DNA of 64,000 nucleotides. Origin: Micromonospora sp. CCTCC AA 2012012 (GTDB taxonomy: Bacteria; Actinomycetota; Actinomycetes; Mycobacteriales; Micromonosporaceae). Under the pieces are notes generated by a model. The model did not search any database, was not told the DNA's origin, and worked only from the letters and a program-made list of their open reading frames with translations. Positions 11,941 to 20,537 of the stretch are shown here, piece by piece. The stretch lies in assembly GCF_040499845.1 (NCBI RefSeq), contig NZ_CP159342.1, positions 496,001 through 560,000 of the forward strand, read 5' to 3'. A program made the position numbers and the translations under genes. How positions within the stretch are numbered: the stretch's first letter is position 1; each line of letters starts with the position of its first letter.

Positions 11941-12263
11941 TGAGCAAGGAGCGGGCCCGCCGTCGGGCGGCCCGCCAGGCCGAGGTGGAGCGCGAGCGCG
12001 TCGTCCGCCGCCGCCGGGTGGCCCGGCGGGAGCGCCGGCGGGCGGTCGTACGCCGGTTGACGCCGAAGCTGCGGCGCGGCCGGACCGGCCGGCTGGCCCG
12101 GCACACCCGCGGTGAGCGGGCGGCGATCGTGCTGCTCACCGGGGCGGCGCTGGCCGCCATCTGGAGTTTCGTCGACGACCTGGCGCTGCGGTTGGCGTTG
12201 GTCGTGTTGTTGCTGCTGGTCCTGCCGGCGATCGTGGTGATCGCCCTGGACCGTCGTACCTGA
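11940..12263 (+). CDS. Basic small membrane protein in the his operon
   Basis: 107 aa, unrecognised. Residues 1-60 are extremely Arg-rich ([19 protein letters not shown]) and should bind nucleic acid or acidic lipid, or stay cytoplasmic by charge; residues ~60-105 hold two hydrophobic segments ([17 protein letters not shown] and [20 protein letters not shown]). The GTG lies in a GAGCGCGAGG repeat copy, which also supplies a purine-rich ribosome site. Because arginine codons are common in GC-rich shadow frames, the exact start is uncertain; the position between hisH and priA and the two helices support a real gene. Confidence 0.6.
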   Translation: MSKERARRRAARQAEVERERVVRRRRVARRERRRAVVRRLTPKLRRGRTGRLARHTRGERAAIVLLTGAALAAIWSFVDDLALRLALVVLLLLVLPAIVVIALDRRT

Positions 12264-12279
12264 TGCGAGGAGAAGACCT

Positions 12280-13008
12280 GTGAGCCTCACCCTGTTGCCC
12301 GCCGTGGATGTCGCCGACGGCCAGGCCGTCCGGCTCGTGCAGGGAGCCGCCGGCAGTGAGACCGGGTACGGCGACCCGGTGGAGGCCGCCCTGGCCTGGC
12401 AGTCCGACGGGGCGGAGTGGATCCACCTGGTCGACCTGGACGCCGCCTTCGGGCGGGGCACCAACGCGCACCTGCTGGCCGAGGTGGTCCGGCAGCTCGA
12501 CGTGAAGGTGGAGCTCTCCGGCGGGATCCGGGACGACGAGTCGCTGCACGCGGCGCTGGGCACCGGGGCGGCGCGGGTGAACATCGGCACCGCCGCGCTG
12601 GAGAACCCGGAGTGGTGCGACCGGGTCTGCGGCGAGTACGGCGACCGGGTGGCGATCGGGCTGGACGTGCGGGGTCGTACCCTCTCGGCGCGTGGCTGGA
12701 CCCGCGACGGCGGTGACCTGTTCGAGGTGCTGGAGCGGCTGGACAAGGCGGGTGCCACCCGCTATGTGGTGACCGACATCACCAAGGACGGCACGATGCG
12801 CGGGCCGAACCTGGACCTGCTGCGCGAGGTCTGCGCCCGCACGGACGCCCCGGTGATCGCCTCGGGTGGCGTCTCGACCCTGGACGACCTGCGCGCCCTG
12901 GCGACCCTGGAGTCGATCGGCGTGGAGGGTGTGATCGCCGGCAAGGCGCTCTACGCCGGGGCGTTCACGGTGGCCGAGGCGCTGGAGACGTTGCGGACCG
13001 CCTCGTGA
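12280..13008 (+). CDS. priA: Bifunctional HisA/TrpF isomerase PriA
   Basis: (beta/alpha)8 isomerase acting on ProFAR (histidine) and, in most actinobacteria, also on phosphoribosyl anthranilate (tryptophan). 242 aa. General acid/base Asp residues lie in [10 protein letters not shown] (residue ~10) and [15 protein letters not shown] (~170). Features expected of PriA rather than plain HisA include ELSGGIRDD (Ser where HisA usually has Gly) and [10 protein letters not shown]. No trpF is seen here, although trpE and trpC-B-A are. GGAGAAG precedes the GTG; the stop overlaps the next GTG. Confidence 0.93.
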   Translation: MSLTLLPAVDVADGQAVRLVQGAAGSETGYGDPVEAALAWQSDGAEWIHLVDLDAAFGRGTNAHLLAEVVRQLDVKVELSGGIRDDESLHAALGTGAARVNIGTAALENPEWCDRVCGEYGDRVAIGLDVRGRTLSARGWTRDGGDLFEVLERLDKAGATRYVVTDITKDGTMRGPNLDLLREVCARTDAPVIASGGVSTLDDLRALATLESIGVEGVIAGKALYAGAFTVAEALETLRTAS

Positions 13009-13418
13009 CGACGGTGGCGGGTGACGACGGGGTGGTCACCCGGCTCGGCTCGGGCGGCCCGTGGGAGGCCGTGTACGGCTACGCGCGGGTGGTCCGGGCC
13101 GGGAGCCTGGCCTGGACGGCCGGCTGCACGTCGACGGTTGACGGGCGGGTGGCGCACGTCGGCGACGCGGCGGCGCAGACCGCGCAGGCGCTGCGCATCG
13201 GGCTGGACGCGCTCGCCGAGGTGGGCGCGGCGCCGGCCGACGTGGTCCGGACCCGGATGTACGTGACGGACCGGATCTATGCCGACGAGGTGGGTCGGGC
13301 GCACAACGCGGTCTTCGGGGCGGTCCGCCCGGCGGCGACGATGGTGGTGGTGGCCGGCCTGATCGACCCGGATCACCTGGTCGAGGTCGAGTTGGAGGCC
13401 TGGCTCGGCGACCGCTGA
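13005..13418 (+). CDS. RidA (YjgF/UK114) family protein
   Basis: 137 aa, likely enamine/imine deaminase that removes reactive 2-aminoacrylate-type intermediates of PLP enzymes. Family features: [17 protein letters not shown], then [12 protein letters not shown] with the substrate-binding Arg, and a C-terminal [10 protein letters not shown] with the conserved Glu. Its GTG overlaps the priA stop, placing it at the end of the hisD-to-priA transcript. A RidA near PLP-dependent amino-acid genes is plausible housekeeping; the substrate is not known. Confidence 0.88.
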   Translation: MTTVAGDDGVVTRLGSGGPWEAVYGYARVVRAGSLAWTAGCTSTVDGRVAHVGDAAAQTAQALRIGLDALAEVGAAPADVVRTRMYVTDRIYADEVGRAHNAVFGAVRPAATMVVVAGLIDPDHLVEVELEAWLGDR

Positions 13419-13422
13419 TCCC

Positions 13423-13445
13423 GGCCGCCCGATGTGTGGGCGGCC
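13423..13445 (+). terminator. Stem-loop after ridA
   Basis: Perfect 8-bp stem GGCCGCCC/GGGCGGCC around the 7-nt loop GATGTGT, 5 nt after the ridA stop and 19 nt before the ohrR -35. No U-tract follows, so this is a candidate actinobacterial-type terminator separating the his operon from the ohr cassette. Confidence 0.5.
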
Positions 13446-13463
13446 ACATCGCGCTCCGATCGG

Positions 13464-13492
13464 TTGTGCGCAACTTAATTGCGCGCTACGGT
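13464..13492 (+). promoter_or_regulatory. ohrR promoter with embedded OhrR-type operator
   Basis: -35 TTGTGC (13464-13469), 17-bp spacer, -10 TACGGT (13487-13492), and the GTG of ohrR 7 nt further on. Inside lies a perfect inverted repeat GCGCAA-CTTAA-TTGCGC (13468-13484) covering the 3' end of the -35 and the spacer. An AT-centred dyad of this kind is what MarR/OhrR repressors bind, so autorepression relieved by organic peroxide is expected. The assignment to OhrR is inferred from position. Confidence 0.7.
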
Positions 13493-13499
13493 TCTGGAC

Positions 13500-13946
13500 G
13501 TGACCGATGATCTGGTGCTGCGCCGGCAGGTGTGCTTCGCCCTCTATGCGGCGTCGCGCGCCATCACCGACGTCTACCGGCCCATCCTCGACGAGTTCGG
13601 GCTGACCTACCCGCAGTACCTGGTGCTGCTGGTGCTCTGGGAGCGCGGCGACGACGCCCCCACGGTCTCCGAGCTCGGCGCCGCGCTGCGGCTGGACTCC
13701 GGCACGCTCTCCCCGCTGCTCAAGCGGCTGGAGGCGGCGGGCCTGGTGGTCCGGACCCGCGCCGCGCGCGACGAGCGACGGGTGGAGGTGGGGCTGACCG
13801 CCGACGGTGCCGCCCTGCGGCAGCGGATGGACGAGGTGCCGCTGCGGGTCGCCCGGGCGACCGGCCTCACCGAGGCCGAGCTGGTCGGCCTCCGCGACAC
13901 CCTCACCCGGGTCACCGAGACGATCCACCGACAGAAGGAGCAGTGA
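13500..13946 (+). CDS. ohrR: OhrR-type MarR-family peroxide-sensing repressor
   Basis: 148-aa winged-helix repressor. The N-terminal [14 protein letters not shown] holds the reactive Cys (residue ~11) whose oxidation by organic hydroperoxides releases DNA in OhrR; the recognition region [29 protein letters not shown] and the wing [11 protein letters not shown] are intact. The GTG at 13500 is chosen because the -10 TACGGT lies 7 nt upstream (leaderless) and the family N-terminus starts here. It is followed after 5 nt by ohr, the classic target gene. Confidence 0.92.
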   Translation: MTDDLVLRRQVCFALYAASRAITDVYRPILDEFGLTYPQYLVLLVLWERGDDAPTVSELGAALRLDSGTLSPLLKRLEAAGLVVRTRAARDERRVEVGLTADGAALRQRMDEVPLRVARATGLTEAELVGLRDTLTRVTETIHRQKEQ

Positions 13947-13951
13947 TCCCC

Positions 13952-14383
13952 ATGCAGGTGCTCTACACCGCCTCCGCGCAGGCCACCGGCGACGGCCGGG
14001 ACGGCCACGTCCGCACCTCCGACGGCACCCTCGACCTGGACCTGGCGATCCCGAAGGAGATGGGCGGCGCGGGTGGCGCGGCCAACCCGGAGCAGCTCTT
14101 CGCCGCCGGTTACGCGGCCTGCTTCCACTCCGCGCTGCGGCTGGTGGCCCGCAAGGCCAAGGCCGACGTCAGCGGCTCCGTCGTCGACGCGCAGGTCGGC
14201 ATCGGCCCAAACGGCAGCGGCGGCTTCGGCCTGACCGTCGCCCTCGTGGTGGACCTGCCGGGGATCGAGCGCACCGCCGCCGAGCAGCTGGTGGCCCAGG
14301 CTCACCAGGTCTGCCCCTACTCCAACGCGACCCGTGGCAACATCGAGGTCGCCCTCACCGTCCGCGAGGCCGCCGCGGCCTGA
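13952..14383 (+). CDS. ohr: Organic hydroperoxide resistance protein
   Basis: Thiol-dependent peroxidase of the Ohr/OsmC fold that reduces organic hydroperoxides, cytosolic, 143 aa. The two catalytic cysteines are in AAGYAACFHSAL (residue ~59) and VCPYSNATRGN (~122); the QLFAAGYAACF block is diagnostic. It lies 5 nt downstream of ohrR behind GAAGGAG and should be induced when OhrR is oxidised. Confidence 0.95.
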   Translation: MQVLYTASAQATGDGRDGHVRTSDGTLDLDLAIPKEMGGAGGAANPEQLFAAGYAACFHSALRLVARKAKADVSGSVVDAQVGIGPNGSGGFGLTVALVVDLPGIERTAAEQLVAQAHQVCPYSNATRGNIEVALTVREAAAA

Positions 14384-14430
14384 GCGCCCCCGCCGGCCCC
14401 CGACCATCGCGTACGAAAGGACGACAGCGT

Positions 14431-15429
14431 ATGAGCACCAACCGTGAGATCCACCTGGCCTCCCGCCCGCAGGGCTGGCCGACCGCCGACAACTTCCGCC
14501 TCGTGGAGACCGAGGTGCCCACCCCGGGCCCCGGCCAGATCGTGGTCCGCAACCAGTTCATGTCGGTCGACCCGTACATGCGGGGCCGGATGAACGACGT
14601 GAAGTCGTACGTGCCGCCGTTCGCGCTCGACGCCCCGCTCGACGGCGGCGCGATCGGCGAGGTGGTGGCCGGCGAGGCGGACGGGATCGCCGTCGGTGAC
14701 ACCGTGCTGCACGGCCTCGGCTGGCGCGAGTACGCGCTGGTCGACGCCAAGGCCGCCCGCAAGGTCGACCCCTCCCTCGCCCCGGTCAGCGCCTACCTGA
14801 GCGTGCTCGGCATGACCGGCCTCACCGCGTACGCCGGGCTGCTGGACGTGGCCGCGATGAAGCCGGGGGAGACGGTCTTCGTCTCCGGCGCGGCCGGCGC
14901 GGTCGGCAGCATGGTCGGCCAGATCGCCAAGCTCAAGGGCGCCGGCCGGGTGGTCGGCAGCGCCGGCTCCAAGGCCAAGGTCGAGCGGCTCGAGGCGCTC
15001 GGCTTCGACGCCGCCTTCGACTACCACGACGGCCCGGTGAAGGACGCGCTGAAGGCCGCCGCCCCGGACGGCGTCGACGTCTACTTCGACAACGTCGGCG
15101 GCGAGCACCTGGAGGCCGCCATCGGTGCCATGAACGTGCACGGCCGGGCCGCCATCTGCGGCATGATCGCGCAGTACAACTCCACCGAGCCGCCGGCCGC
15201 GCCGCGCAACCTGGCGCTGGTCATCGGCAAGCGGCTCACCCTGCGCGGCTTCCTGGTCGGCGACCACGGCAACCTGCGCGACCAGTTCGTCGCCGACATG
15301 GCCGGCTGGCTGCGCGACGGCAAGCTGTCGTACGACGAGACCGTGATCGACGGCATCGAGAACGCCCCGGAGGCGTTCCTGGGCCTGATGCGCGGCGAGA
15401 ACCTGGGCAAGATGCTCGTCCGCGTCTGA
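14431..15429 (+). CDS. NADP-dependent zinc-independent MDR oxidoreductase
   Basis: 332 aa, medium-chain dehydrogenase/reductase of the leukotriene-B4-12-dehydrogenase/CurA-like group, reducing alpha,beta-unsaturated carbonyls with NADPH. Markers: SVDPYMRGRMND near residue 46, GMTGLTAYAGL, the Rossmann loop VSGAAGAVGSMVGQIAKLKG, and VDVYFDNVGGEHLEA. AAAGGA precedes the ATG. It follows ohr by 47 nt, so induction with the peroxide cassette to clear reactive lipid aldehydes or enones is a reasonable inference. Confidence 0.9.
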   Translation: MSTNREIHLASRPQGWPTADNFRLVETEVPTPGPGQIVVRNQFMSVDPYMRGRMNDVKSYVPPFALDAPLDGGAIGEVVAGEADGIAVGDTVLHGLGWREYALVDAKAARKVDPSLAPVSAYLSVLGMTGLTAYAGLLDVAAMKPGETVFVSGAAGAVGSMVGQIAKLKGAGRVVGSAGSKAKVERLEALGFDAAFDYHDGPVKDALKAAAPDGVDVYFDNVGGEHLEAAIGAMNVHGRAAICGMIAQYNSTEPPAAPRNLALVIGKRLTLRGFLVGDHGNLRDQFVADMAGWLRDGKLSYDETVIDGIENAPEAFLGLMRGENLGKMLVRV

Positions 15430-15441
15430 GCACACCCCCGT

Positions 15442-15480
15442 CGCGGCGGTGGCCGGCCTCACAGGTCGGTCACCGCCGCG
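15442..15480 (+). terminator. Stem-loop between oxidoreductase and hisF
   Basis: Perfect 10-bp stem CGCGGCGGTG/CACCGCCGCG with a 19-nt loop, beginning 13 nt after the oxidoreductase stop and ending 11 nt before the hisF -10. Candidate terminator that isolates hisF from the ohr cassette. Confidence 0.45.
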
Positions 15481-15491
15481 TCGGCGTTGGA

Positions 15492-15497
15492 TAGGCT
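15492..15497 (+). promoter_or_regulatory. Candidate -10 of hisF (leaderless)
   Basis: TAGGCT, 6 nt upstream of the hisF ATG, with no ribosome site in between. Suggests hisF has its own promoter, apart from hisD-priA. Confidence 0.5.
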
Positions 15498-15503
15498 CAT
15501 CGC

Positions 15504-16271
15504 ATGACGGTGGCGGTACGGGTGATCCCGTGTCTGGACGTGGACGCCGGGCGGGTGGTCAAGGGGGTCAACTTCCTCGACCTGCGGGACGCCGGTGACC
15601 CGGTGGAGCTGGCGGCGGCGTACGACCGGGCCGGCGCCGACGAGTTGACCTTCCTCGACGTGACCGCCTCCTCCAGCGACCGGGGCACCATGCTCGACGT
15701 GGTCCGCCGCACCGCCGAGTCGGTCTTCATCCCGCTCACCGTGGGCGGGGGCGTCCGCCAGGTGGCCGACGTCGACACGCTGCTGCGTGCCGGGGCGGAC
15801 AAGGTCGGGGTGAACACCGCCGCGATCGCCCGCCCGGAGCTGATCGCCGAGATCGCCGACCGGTTCGGTCGCCAGGTGCTCGTCCTCTCCCTCGACGTAC
15901 GACGGGCCCCGGCGGGGACGACGCCGAGCGGCTTCGAGGTGACCACCCACGGCGGTCGCCGGGGCACCGGCATCGACGCGGTCGAGTGGGCGGCCCGCGG
16001 CGCCGAGCTGGGCGCGGGGGAGATCCTGCTCAACTCGATGGACGCGGACGGCACCAAGGCCGGCTTCGACCTGGCGTTGATCGAGGCGGTCCGCGCGGTG
16101 GTCGACGTGCCGGTGATCGCCAGCGGCGGCGCCGGTCAGGTGGCGCACTTCCCGCCGGCGATCGGCGCGGGCGCGGACGCCGTCCTCGCGGCGAGCGTCT
16201 TCCACTTCGGCGAGCTGACCGTCGGCGAGGTCAAGGACGCGCTGCGCGTCGCCGGGCACCCCGTCCGCTGA
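15504..16271 (+). CDS. hisF: Imidazole glycerol phosphate synthase, cyclase subunit
   Basis: Uses HisH-derived ammonia to close the imidazole ring, giving IGP and AICAR. 255-aa (beta/alpha)8 barrel. Catalytic Asp residues are in [15 protein letters not shown] (residue ~11) and [15 protein letters not shown] (~133); phosphate-binding Gly motifs [11 protein letters not shown] and [10 protein letters not shown] are intact. Its neighbours in the histidine cluster end at 13418; here it is transcribed alone behind a leaderless-type -10. Confidence 0.97.
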   Translation: MTVAVRVIPCLDVDAGRVVKGVNFLDLRDAGDPVELAAAYDRAGADELTFLDVTASSSDRGTMLDVVRRTAESVFIPLTVGGGVRQVADVDTLLRAGADKVGVNTAAIARPELIAEIADRFGRQVLVLSLDVRRAPAGTTPSGFEVTTHGGRRGTGIDAVEWAARGAELGAGEILLNSMDADGTKAGFDLALIEAVRAVVDVPVIASGGAGQVAHFPPAIGAGADAVLAASVFHFGELTVGEVKDALRVAGHPVR

Positions 16272-16340
16272 CCCCCGGTTCCGGAGCGGTCGGCTGCCCG
16301 GCCCGGCCAGTCGCACGACCCGCCTACGGGCCCGACGCGC

Positions 16341-16802
16341 TCAGCCGCGGCCGGAGTGGCCCTCGGGGGAACGGCGCGGGGACGGGATCGAGCGGACCAC
16401 GTACTCCTGGACGGCGGCGGCGTGGTCGTCCTCGGCGAGACTCCACTCGGCGGTGCCGGGCTCGTGCCGGCGGCTGAGCACCCCCTGCACGGTGTCCACC
16501 GTGGTCGCCAGCCCGGCGCTCGGCCGGCTGCGCCAGAGCTGTTCGCCCTCGGGGGTGATCCGGAACCAGCCGTCGGAGACGCTGACCAGGCCGGCGCCGA
16601 CGAGGCGCCGGACGGCCGTCTCCACCTCGTGGCGTTCGGGGATCGTCCGGTTGAGATGGTCGGCGGTGGAGAGCACGTCGGTCAGCCGCACCCCCTCGGG
16701 CCGCCGGGTCGACGCCGCCCGGCGGTGCCGACCGGCGCCGCTCGCGATCACCAGTGAGACGAAGATCCAGGCGTCGGTCCGCCGCCATCCGTTCTCCCCC
16801 AT
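16341..16802 (-). CDS. Winged-helix-like hypothetical protein
   Basis: 153 aa, not a named family to me. It opens MGENGWRRTDAWIFVSLV; residues ~40-95 look like a winged helix (TDVLSTADHLNRTIPERHEVETAVRRLVGAGLVSV followed by a short wing DGWFRITPEGEQLW). The second half is charged and without membrane segments. The ATG at 16802 lies 36 nt from an inverted repeat (16838-16854) that could be its own operator. A regulatory role is inferred only from the fold-like pattern. It is convergent with hisF. Confidence 0.72.
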   Translation of the reverse strand: MGENGWRRTDAWIFVSLVIASGAGRHRRAASTRRPEGVRLTDVLSTADHLNRTIPERHEVETAVRRLVGAGLVSVSDGWFRITPEGEQLWRSRPSAGLATTVDTVQGVLSRRHEPGTAEWSLAEDDHAAAVQEYVVRSIPSPRRSPEGHSGRG

Positions 16803-16837
16803 GCACGAATGATGCCCGCCCCCGGCGGTGGAGAAAA

Positions 16838-16854
16838 CACCTACTTTTGAGGTG
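16838..16854. promoter_or_regulatory. Inverted repeat upstream of the winged-helix gene
   Basis: CACCT-ACTTTTG-AGGTG, 5-bp arms, in an AT-richer stretch just upstream of the minus-strand ATG at 16802. Position and symmetry fit a self-regulated operator; binding protein unknown. Confidence 0.35.
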
Positions 16855-16954
16855 GAACATCAGCGCAGCTCAGCGCCGGTCTCCCCGGTCCCGTCCGGTG
16901 GCGACCGCCTCGCACACCGTCATTCCCCGGCGGTGCGGCCGTCGATCGTGGTGG

Positions 16955-17620
16955 TCAGGCGGTCTCGGCCGCGGGTGCGGTGGGGCGGAGCGCGACGGGC
17001 TCCGGTTCGGGGCGCGCCGCCACCGCGAAGATCGGGATGAAGAACTGGGCCAGCGGTCCGATGGCGAGCGCGTAGGCGACGGTGCCGATGCCGACCGTCC
17101 CGCCGAGCAGCCAGCCCAGCGCCAGCACGGTGACCTCGATGACGGTGCGGACCAGCCGCACCGAGCGGCCGGGGCGGCGGGCCACGTACCCGGTCATCAG
17201 GCCGTCGCGCGGGCCGGGGCCGAGTCGCGCGCCGAGATAGAGCCCGGTGGCGGCGCCGTTGGCGACGATCCCGACGACCAGCAGGCCGATCCGGACCGAC
17301 CACGGGCTGTCGGCCGGCAGCAGGGCCACGGTGGCGTCGACGACCAGGCCGATCACCAGGACGTTGCTGATCGTGCCGAGGCCGGGGCGCTGCCGCAGCG
17401 GGATCCAGAGCAGCAGCACGACGGCGCCGACGGCGATGGTGACGGTGCCGAACGAGAATCCGGTCTGCCGGGCCAGCCCCTGGTGGAAGACGTCCCACGG
17501 GTCCAGGCCGAGTTCGGAACGGATCATCAGCGCCATGCTGACGCCGTACAGGACGAGGCCGGCGTAGAGCTGGGTCAACCGGCGGACTGGCCGGTACCGG
17601 AGATTGCCAATCGGTGCCAT
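16955..17620 (-). CDS. YczE/YitT-like integral membrane protein
   Basis: 221 aa, about five to six hydrophobic segments. Family features include YGVSMALMIRSELGLDPWDV near residue 25, then GTVTIAVGAVVLLLW and GPGPRDGLMTGYVARR. The ATG at 17620 is chosen over one 21 nt upstream because TAGGGT (17628-17633, minus) lies 7 nt upstream. YczE proteins are typically encoded beside a MocR-type regulator, which is the arrangement here (divergent gene at 17680). The transported molecule is unknown. Confidence 0.85.
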   Translation of the reverse strand: MAPIGNLRYRPVRRLTQLYAGLVLYGVSMALMIRSELGLDPWDVFHQGLARQTGFSFGTVTIAVGAVVLLLWIPLRQRPGLGTISNVLVIGLVVDATVALLPADSPWSVRIGLLVVGIVANGAATGLYLGARLGPGPRDGLMTGYVARRPGRSVRLVRTVIEVTVLALGWLLGGTVGIGTVAYALAIGPLAQFFIPIFAVAARPEPEPVALRPTAPAAETA

Positions 17621-17664
17621 GCATGCCACCCTAGGTGCCAATCGCGGCGCTAGTTAAAGCCAAT
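17605..17664. promoter_or_regulatory. yczE/MocR intergenic repeats (candidate MocR operator)
   Basis: TGCCAATCG occurs at 17605-17613 and again at 17636-17644, exactly 31 bp apart (three helical turns), with a third core GCCAAT at 17659-17664. GGTGCCA occurs at 17613-17619 and 17634-17640, 21 bp apart (two turns); between them is a near-palindrome centred on GCATGC. The block covers the minus-strand -10 TAGGGT of yczE. MocR regulators commonly bind direct plus inverted repeats, so control by the adjacent MocR protein is likely. Confidence 0.6.
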
Positions 17665-17679
17665 TTCGGAGGGGTGGCC

Positions 17680-19137
17680 ATGACCAGTCAGGTACGTGGC
17701 GCTCAACTGGCTCGGCTGCTCGGCCAGTGGCACGCGCTCCCCGGCCGGCGGCGCAGCCCGGACTACGCCGCGCTCGCCGCCGCGGTCCGGGGGCTGCTCG
17801 CCGACGGCCGGCTCCCCCTGGGGGTACGCCTGCCGGCCGAGCGGGAACTGGCGGAGGCGCTGCGGATCAGCCGGACCACGGTCACCGCCGCGTACCGGGA
17901 GCTGCGGGAGAGCGGCCACCTGGCCAGCCGGCGGGGCGCCGGGAGCTGGACGATGCTGCCCGGCAACCACCGGATGGCCAGCACCGGCCTCTGGACCCCG
18001 CAGGACGACCGGGACATGATCGACCTCGGGGTCGCGGCGCTGGCCGCCCCGCCGGAACTCGTCCCGGCCGCCCGGGCCGCCACCGAGGACCTGCCGCGCT
18101 ACCTGGGCGGGGCCGGCTACCACCCGACCGGGATCATCGAGCTGCGCGAGGCGATCGCCCGGGCGTACACCGAGCGGGGGTTGCCGACCAGTCCCGAGCA
18201 GATCATGGTGACCAGCGGCACCCAGCACGCGCTCGACCTGGTGCTGCGGCTGGCGCTGTCGCCCGGCGGCGGCGTGCTGGTCGAGTCGCCGACGTACCCC
18301 AACGCCCTGGCGGCGCTCGCCGCCCGCCGAGCCCGGATCACCACCCACGGCCTGGCCGCCGACGGCACCGGCTGGGACGCCGACCTGCTGCTGGGCAGCA
18401 TCCGGCAGGGCCGGCCGAAGCTGGCCTACCTGATCCCCGAGTTCCAGAACCCGACCGGGCACCTGATGCCCACCGAGCTGCGCGAGCGGCTGGTCGGCGC
18501 GGCCCACGCCGCCGGCACCGACCTGGTGATCGACGAGTCCTTCGTGGACCTGCCGCTGGACGGCACCGCGCTGCCCCCGCCGGTCGCCACCTTCGACCGG
18601 CACTCCCGGGTGATCAGCATCGGCGGGATGAGCAAGCCCTACTGGGGTGGCCTGCGGATCGGCTGGGTACGCGCCTCCGCCCCGCAGGTGCAGCGGCTCG
18701 CCGCCGCCCGGGTCGGCGTCGACATGGCCAGCCCGGTGCTGGACCAGCTCGTCGCGGTGCACCTGCTGGCCGACGCCCCGGCCATCGTGGCCGCCCGCCG
18801 TGCCCAGCTCGCCACCCAGCGCGACGCGCTGATCGACGCGCTGACGTCCCGGCTGCCGGACTGGCGGGTCACCGTGCCGCGCGGCGGCGTCACCCTCTGG
18901 GTCGAGTTGGACGGGCCGATCTCCAGCGCGCTCGCCCGGGCCGCCGAGGAGGCCGGCGTACGGCTGGCGCCCGGACCCCGGTTCGGCCTGGACGGCACCC
19001 TGGAGCGCTTCCTGCGGCTGCCCTTCACGCTGCCGGCGGCGGACCTGGCGGAGGCCGTCGGTCGGCTCGCCGACGTCCGTTACGACCTGGACCGCGCGGG
19101 TCGCCCGCAGTGGCGGGAACCCTCGGTCATCGCCTGA
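17680..19137 (+). CDS. MocR-family (GntR-HTH/aminotransferase-like) regulator, YczR-like
   Basis: 485 aa. Residues ~25-90 are a GntR winged helix (LPLGVRLPAERELAEALRISRTTVTAAYRELRESGHL); residues ~120-480 are a fold-type-I aminotransferase domain with EFQNPTGHLMP, IDESFVDLPLDG and the PLP lysine in SIGGMSKPYWGGLRIGW. GGAGGGG precedes the ATG. Such proteins sense an amino or PLP-related effector and control a neighbouring gene, here most likely the divergent yczE. Confidence 0.93.
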   Translation: MTSQVRGAQLARLLGQWHALPGRRRSPDYAALAAAVRGLLADGRLPLGVRLPAERELAEALRISRTTVTAAYRELRESGHLASRRGAGSWTMLPGNHRMASTGLWTPQDDRDMIDLGVAALAAPPELVPAARAATEDLPRYLGGAGYHPTGIIELREAIARAYTERGLPTSPEQIMVTSGTQHALDLVLRLALSPGGGVLVESPTYPNALAALAARRARITTHGLAADGTGWDADLLLGSIRQGRPKLAYLIPEFQNPTGHLMPTELRERLVGAAHAAGTDLVIDESFVDLPLDGTALPPPVATFDRHSRVISIGGMSKPYWGGLRIGWVRASAPQVQRLAAARVGVDMASPVLDQLVAVHLLADAPAIVAARRAQLATQRDALIDALTSRLPDWRVTVPRGGVTLWVELDGPISSALARAAEEAGVRLAPGPRFGLDGTLERFLRLPFTLPAADLAEAVGRLADVRYDLDRAGRPQWREPSVIA

Positions 19138-19204
19138 CGGTCCGGGGGCGCGCCGGACGACCGGAGGAGCCCGCCGCCGCGCGCCGGCTGGAAGACTGTC
19201 CGCC

Positions 19205-20482
19205 GTGACGGACGGTACGCGGCGGGCGCCGCGGATGCGGGTGATGACCGAGGGCTCCACGGTCACCCCGCTGGAGCTCTTCTTCGACCTGGTCTTCGTC
19301 TACGCGCTCACCCAGGTGACCGCGCTGATGGCCGGCGACCTCACCTGGCGCGGGCTCGGGCAGGGCCTGCTGGTGCTGGCCCTGCTCTGGTGGTGCTGGT
19401 GCTGCTACGCCTGGCTCGGCAACACCGTACGGGCCGACGAGGGCGTGGTGCGGGTGGTCCTCTTCGCGGTCATGGCCACCATGTTCGTGGTCGCGGTGAC
19501 CATCCCGGAGGCGTTCGTCGACCTGCCCGGCGGGCTGCCCGGCCCGGTGGTCTTCGCCGGCTGCTACCTGGTGGTCCGGGTGCTGCACCTGGTGATCTAC
19601 TGGCACGCCGCCCGGGGCGACGAGGGCCTGCGCCGGCAGGTGCTGCGCGCCGCGCTGCCGATGCTCGGCGGCGCCACCCTGCTCTTCACCGCCGCGCTGC
19701 TGCCGCAGCAGCTCAGCGACGACCCGCACCGGGTCGCCGTGATCCGCACCCTGCTCTGGGTGCTCGCCCTGGCGATCGACTACGGCGGCATCATGGCGAT
19801 CGGGGCGCGCGGCTGGCGGCTCTTCTCGGCCTCGCACTGGACCGAACGGCACGGCCTGATCATCATCGTCGCGCTCGGGGAGTCCCTCGTCGCGATCGGC
19901 GTCGGGGTCACCGCGCTCCCCATCTCCTGGCCGATCATCGTGGCCGCCTTCCTCGGCGTGGCGGTCACCGCCGCGCTGTGGTGGGCGTACTTCGACGTGG
20001 TGGCGATCGCCGCCGAGCGGGTGCTGGCCCGCGCGGAGGGCGCCGAACGGGCCGCGCTGGGCCGGGACTCCTACACCTACCTGCACCTGCCGATGGTCGC
20101 CGGGATCATCCTGCTCGCGCTGGGCTTCAAGAAGGTCCTGGCGTACGTCGGGGACGACACCCACCACACCCTCGCCGACCCGCTGCACGGGCTGGGCCTG
20201 CTCGCCCTCTACGGCGGCGTGGTCATCTATCTCCTCGGCCACCTCGGCTTCCGGCTGCGCAACATGGGCTCGGTGAACTGGCCCCGGGTGGTGGCGATGG
20301 TGCTGCTGGTGGCGCTGCTGCCGGTGGCCGACCACCTGCCGGCGCTGGCCGCCCTCGGGCTGCTCGCCCTGGTCTGCGCCGGGATGGTGGCCGCCGAGGT
20401 GGTGCTCTTCGGGGCGTCCCGGCGGGCGCTGCGCGACGCCTTCCTCGACGAGCACGGGGCCGGGCCGGCGCCGGGGCGGTGA
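19205..20482 (+). CDS. Low-temperature-requirement (LtrA) family membrane protein
   Basis: 425 aa with about 11 hydrophobic segments. Signature TPLELFFDLVFVYALTQVT at residue ~21, later SASHWTERHGLIIIVALGES and WWAYFDVV, all typical of LtrA proteins, first described in Listeria as needed for growth at low temperature; the biochemical function is unknown. The GTG is preceded by AAGACT at 7 nt and lacks a ribosome site. A paralogue follows 55 nt downstream. Confidence 0.9.
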   Translation: MTDGTRRAPRMRVMTEGSTVTPLELFFDLVFVYALTQVTALMAGDLTWRGLGQGLLVLALLWWCWCCYAWLGNTVRADEGVVRVVLFAVMATMFVVAVTIPEAFVDLPGGLPGPVVFAGCYLVVRVLHLVIYWHAARGDEGLRRQVLRAALPMLGGATLLFTAALLPQQLSDDPHRVAVIRTLLWVLALAIDYGGIMAIGARGWRLFSASHWTERHGLIIIVALGESLVAIGVGVTALPISWPIIVAAFLGVAVTAALWWAYFDVVAIAAERVLARAEGAERAALGRDSYTYLHLPMVAGIILLALGFKKVLAYVGDDTHHTLADPLHGLGLLALYGGVVIYLLGHLGFRLRNMGSVNWPRVVAMVLLVALLPVADHLPALAALGLLALVCAGMVAAEVVLFGASRRALRDAFLDEHGAGPAPGR

Positions 20483-20537
20483 CGGCGGCCGGGCCGATCC
20501 GCGGTGCGACGCCCCGGTGAGCTGGGAGACTGCGCGG

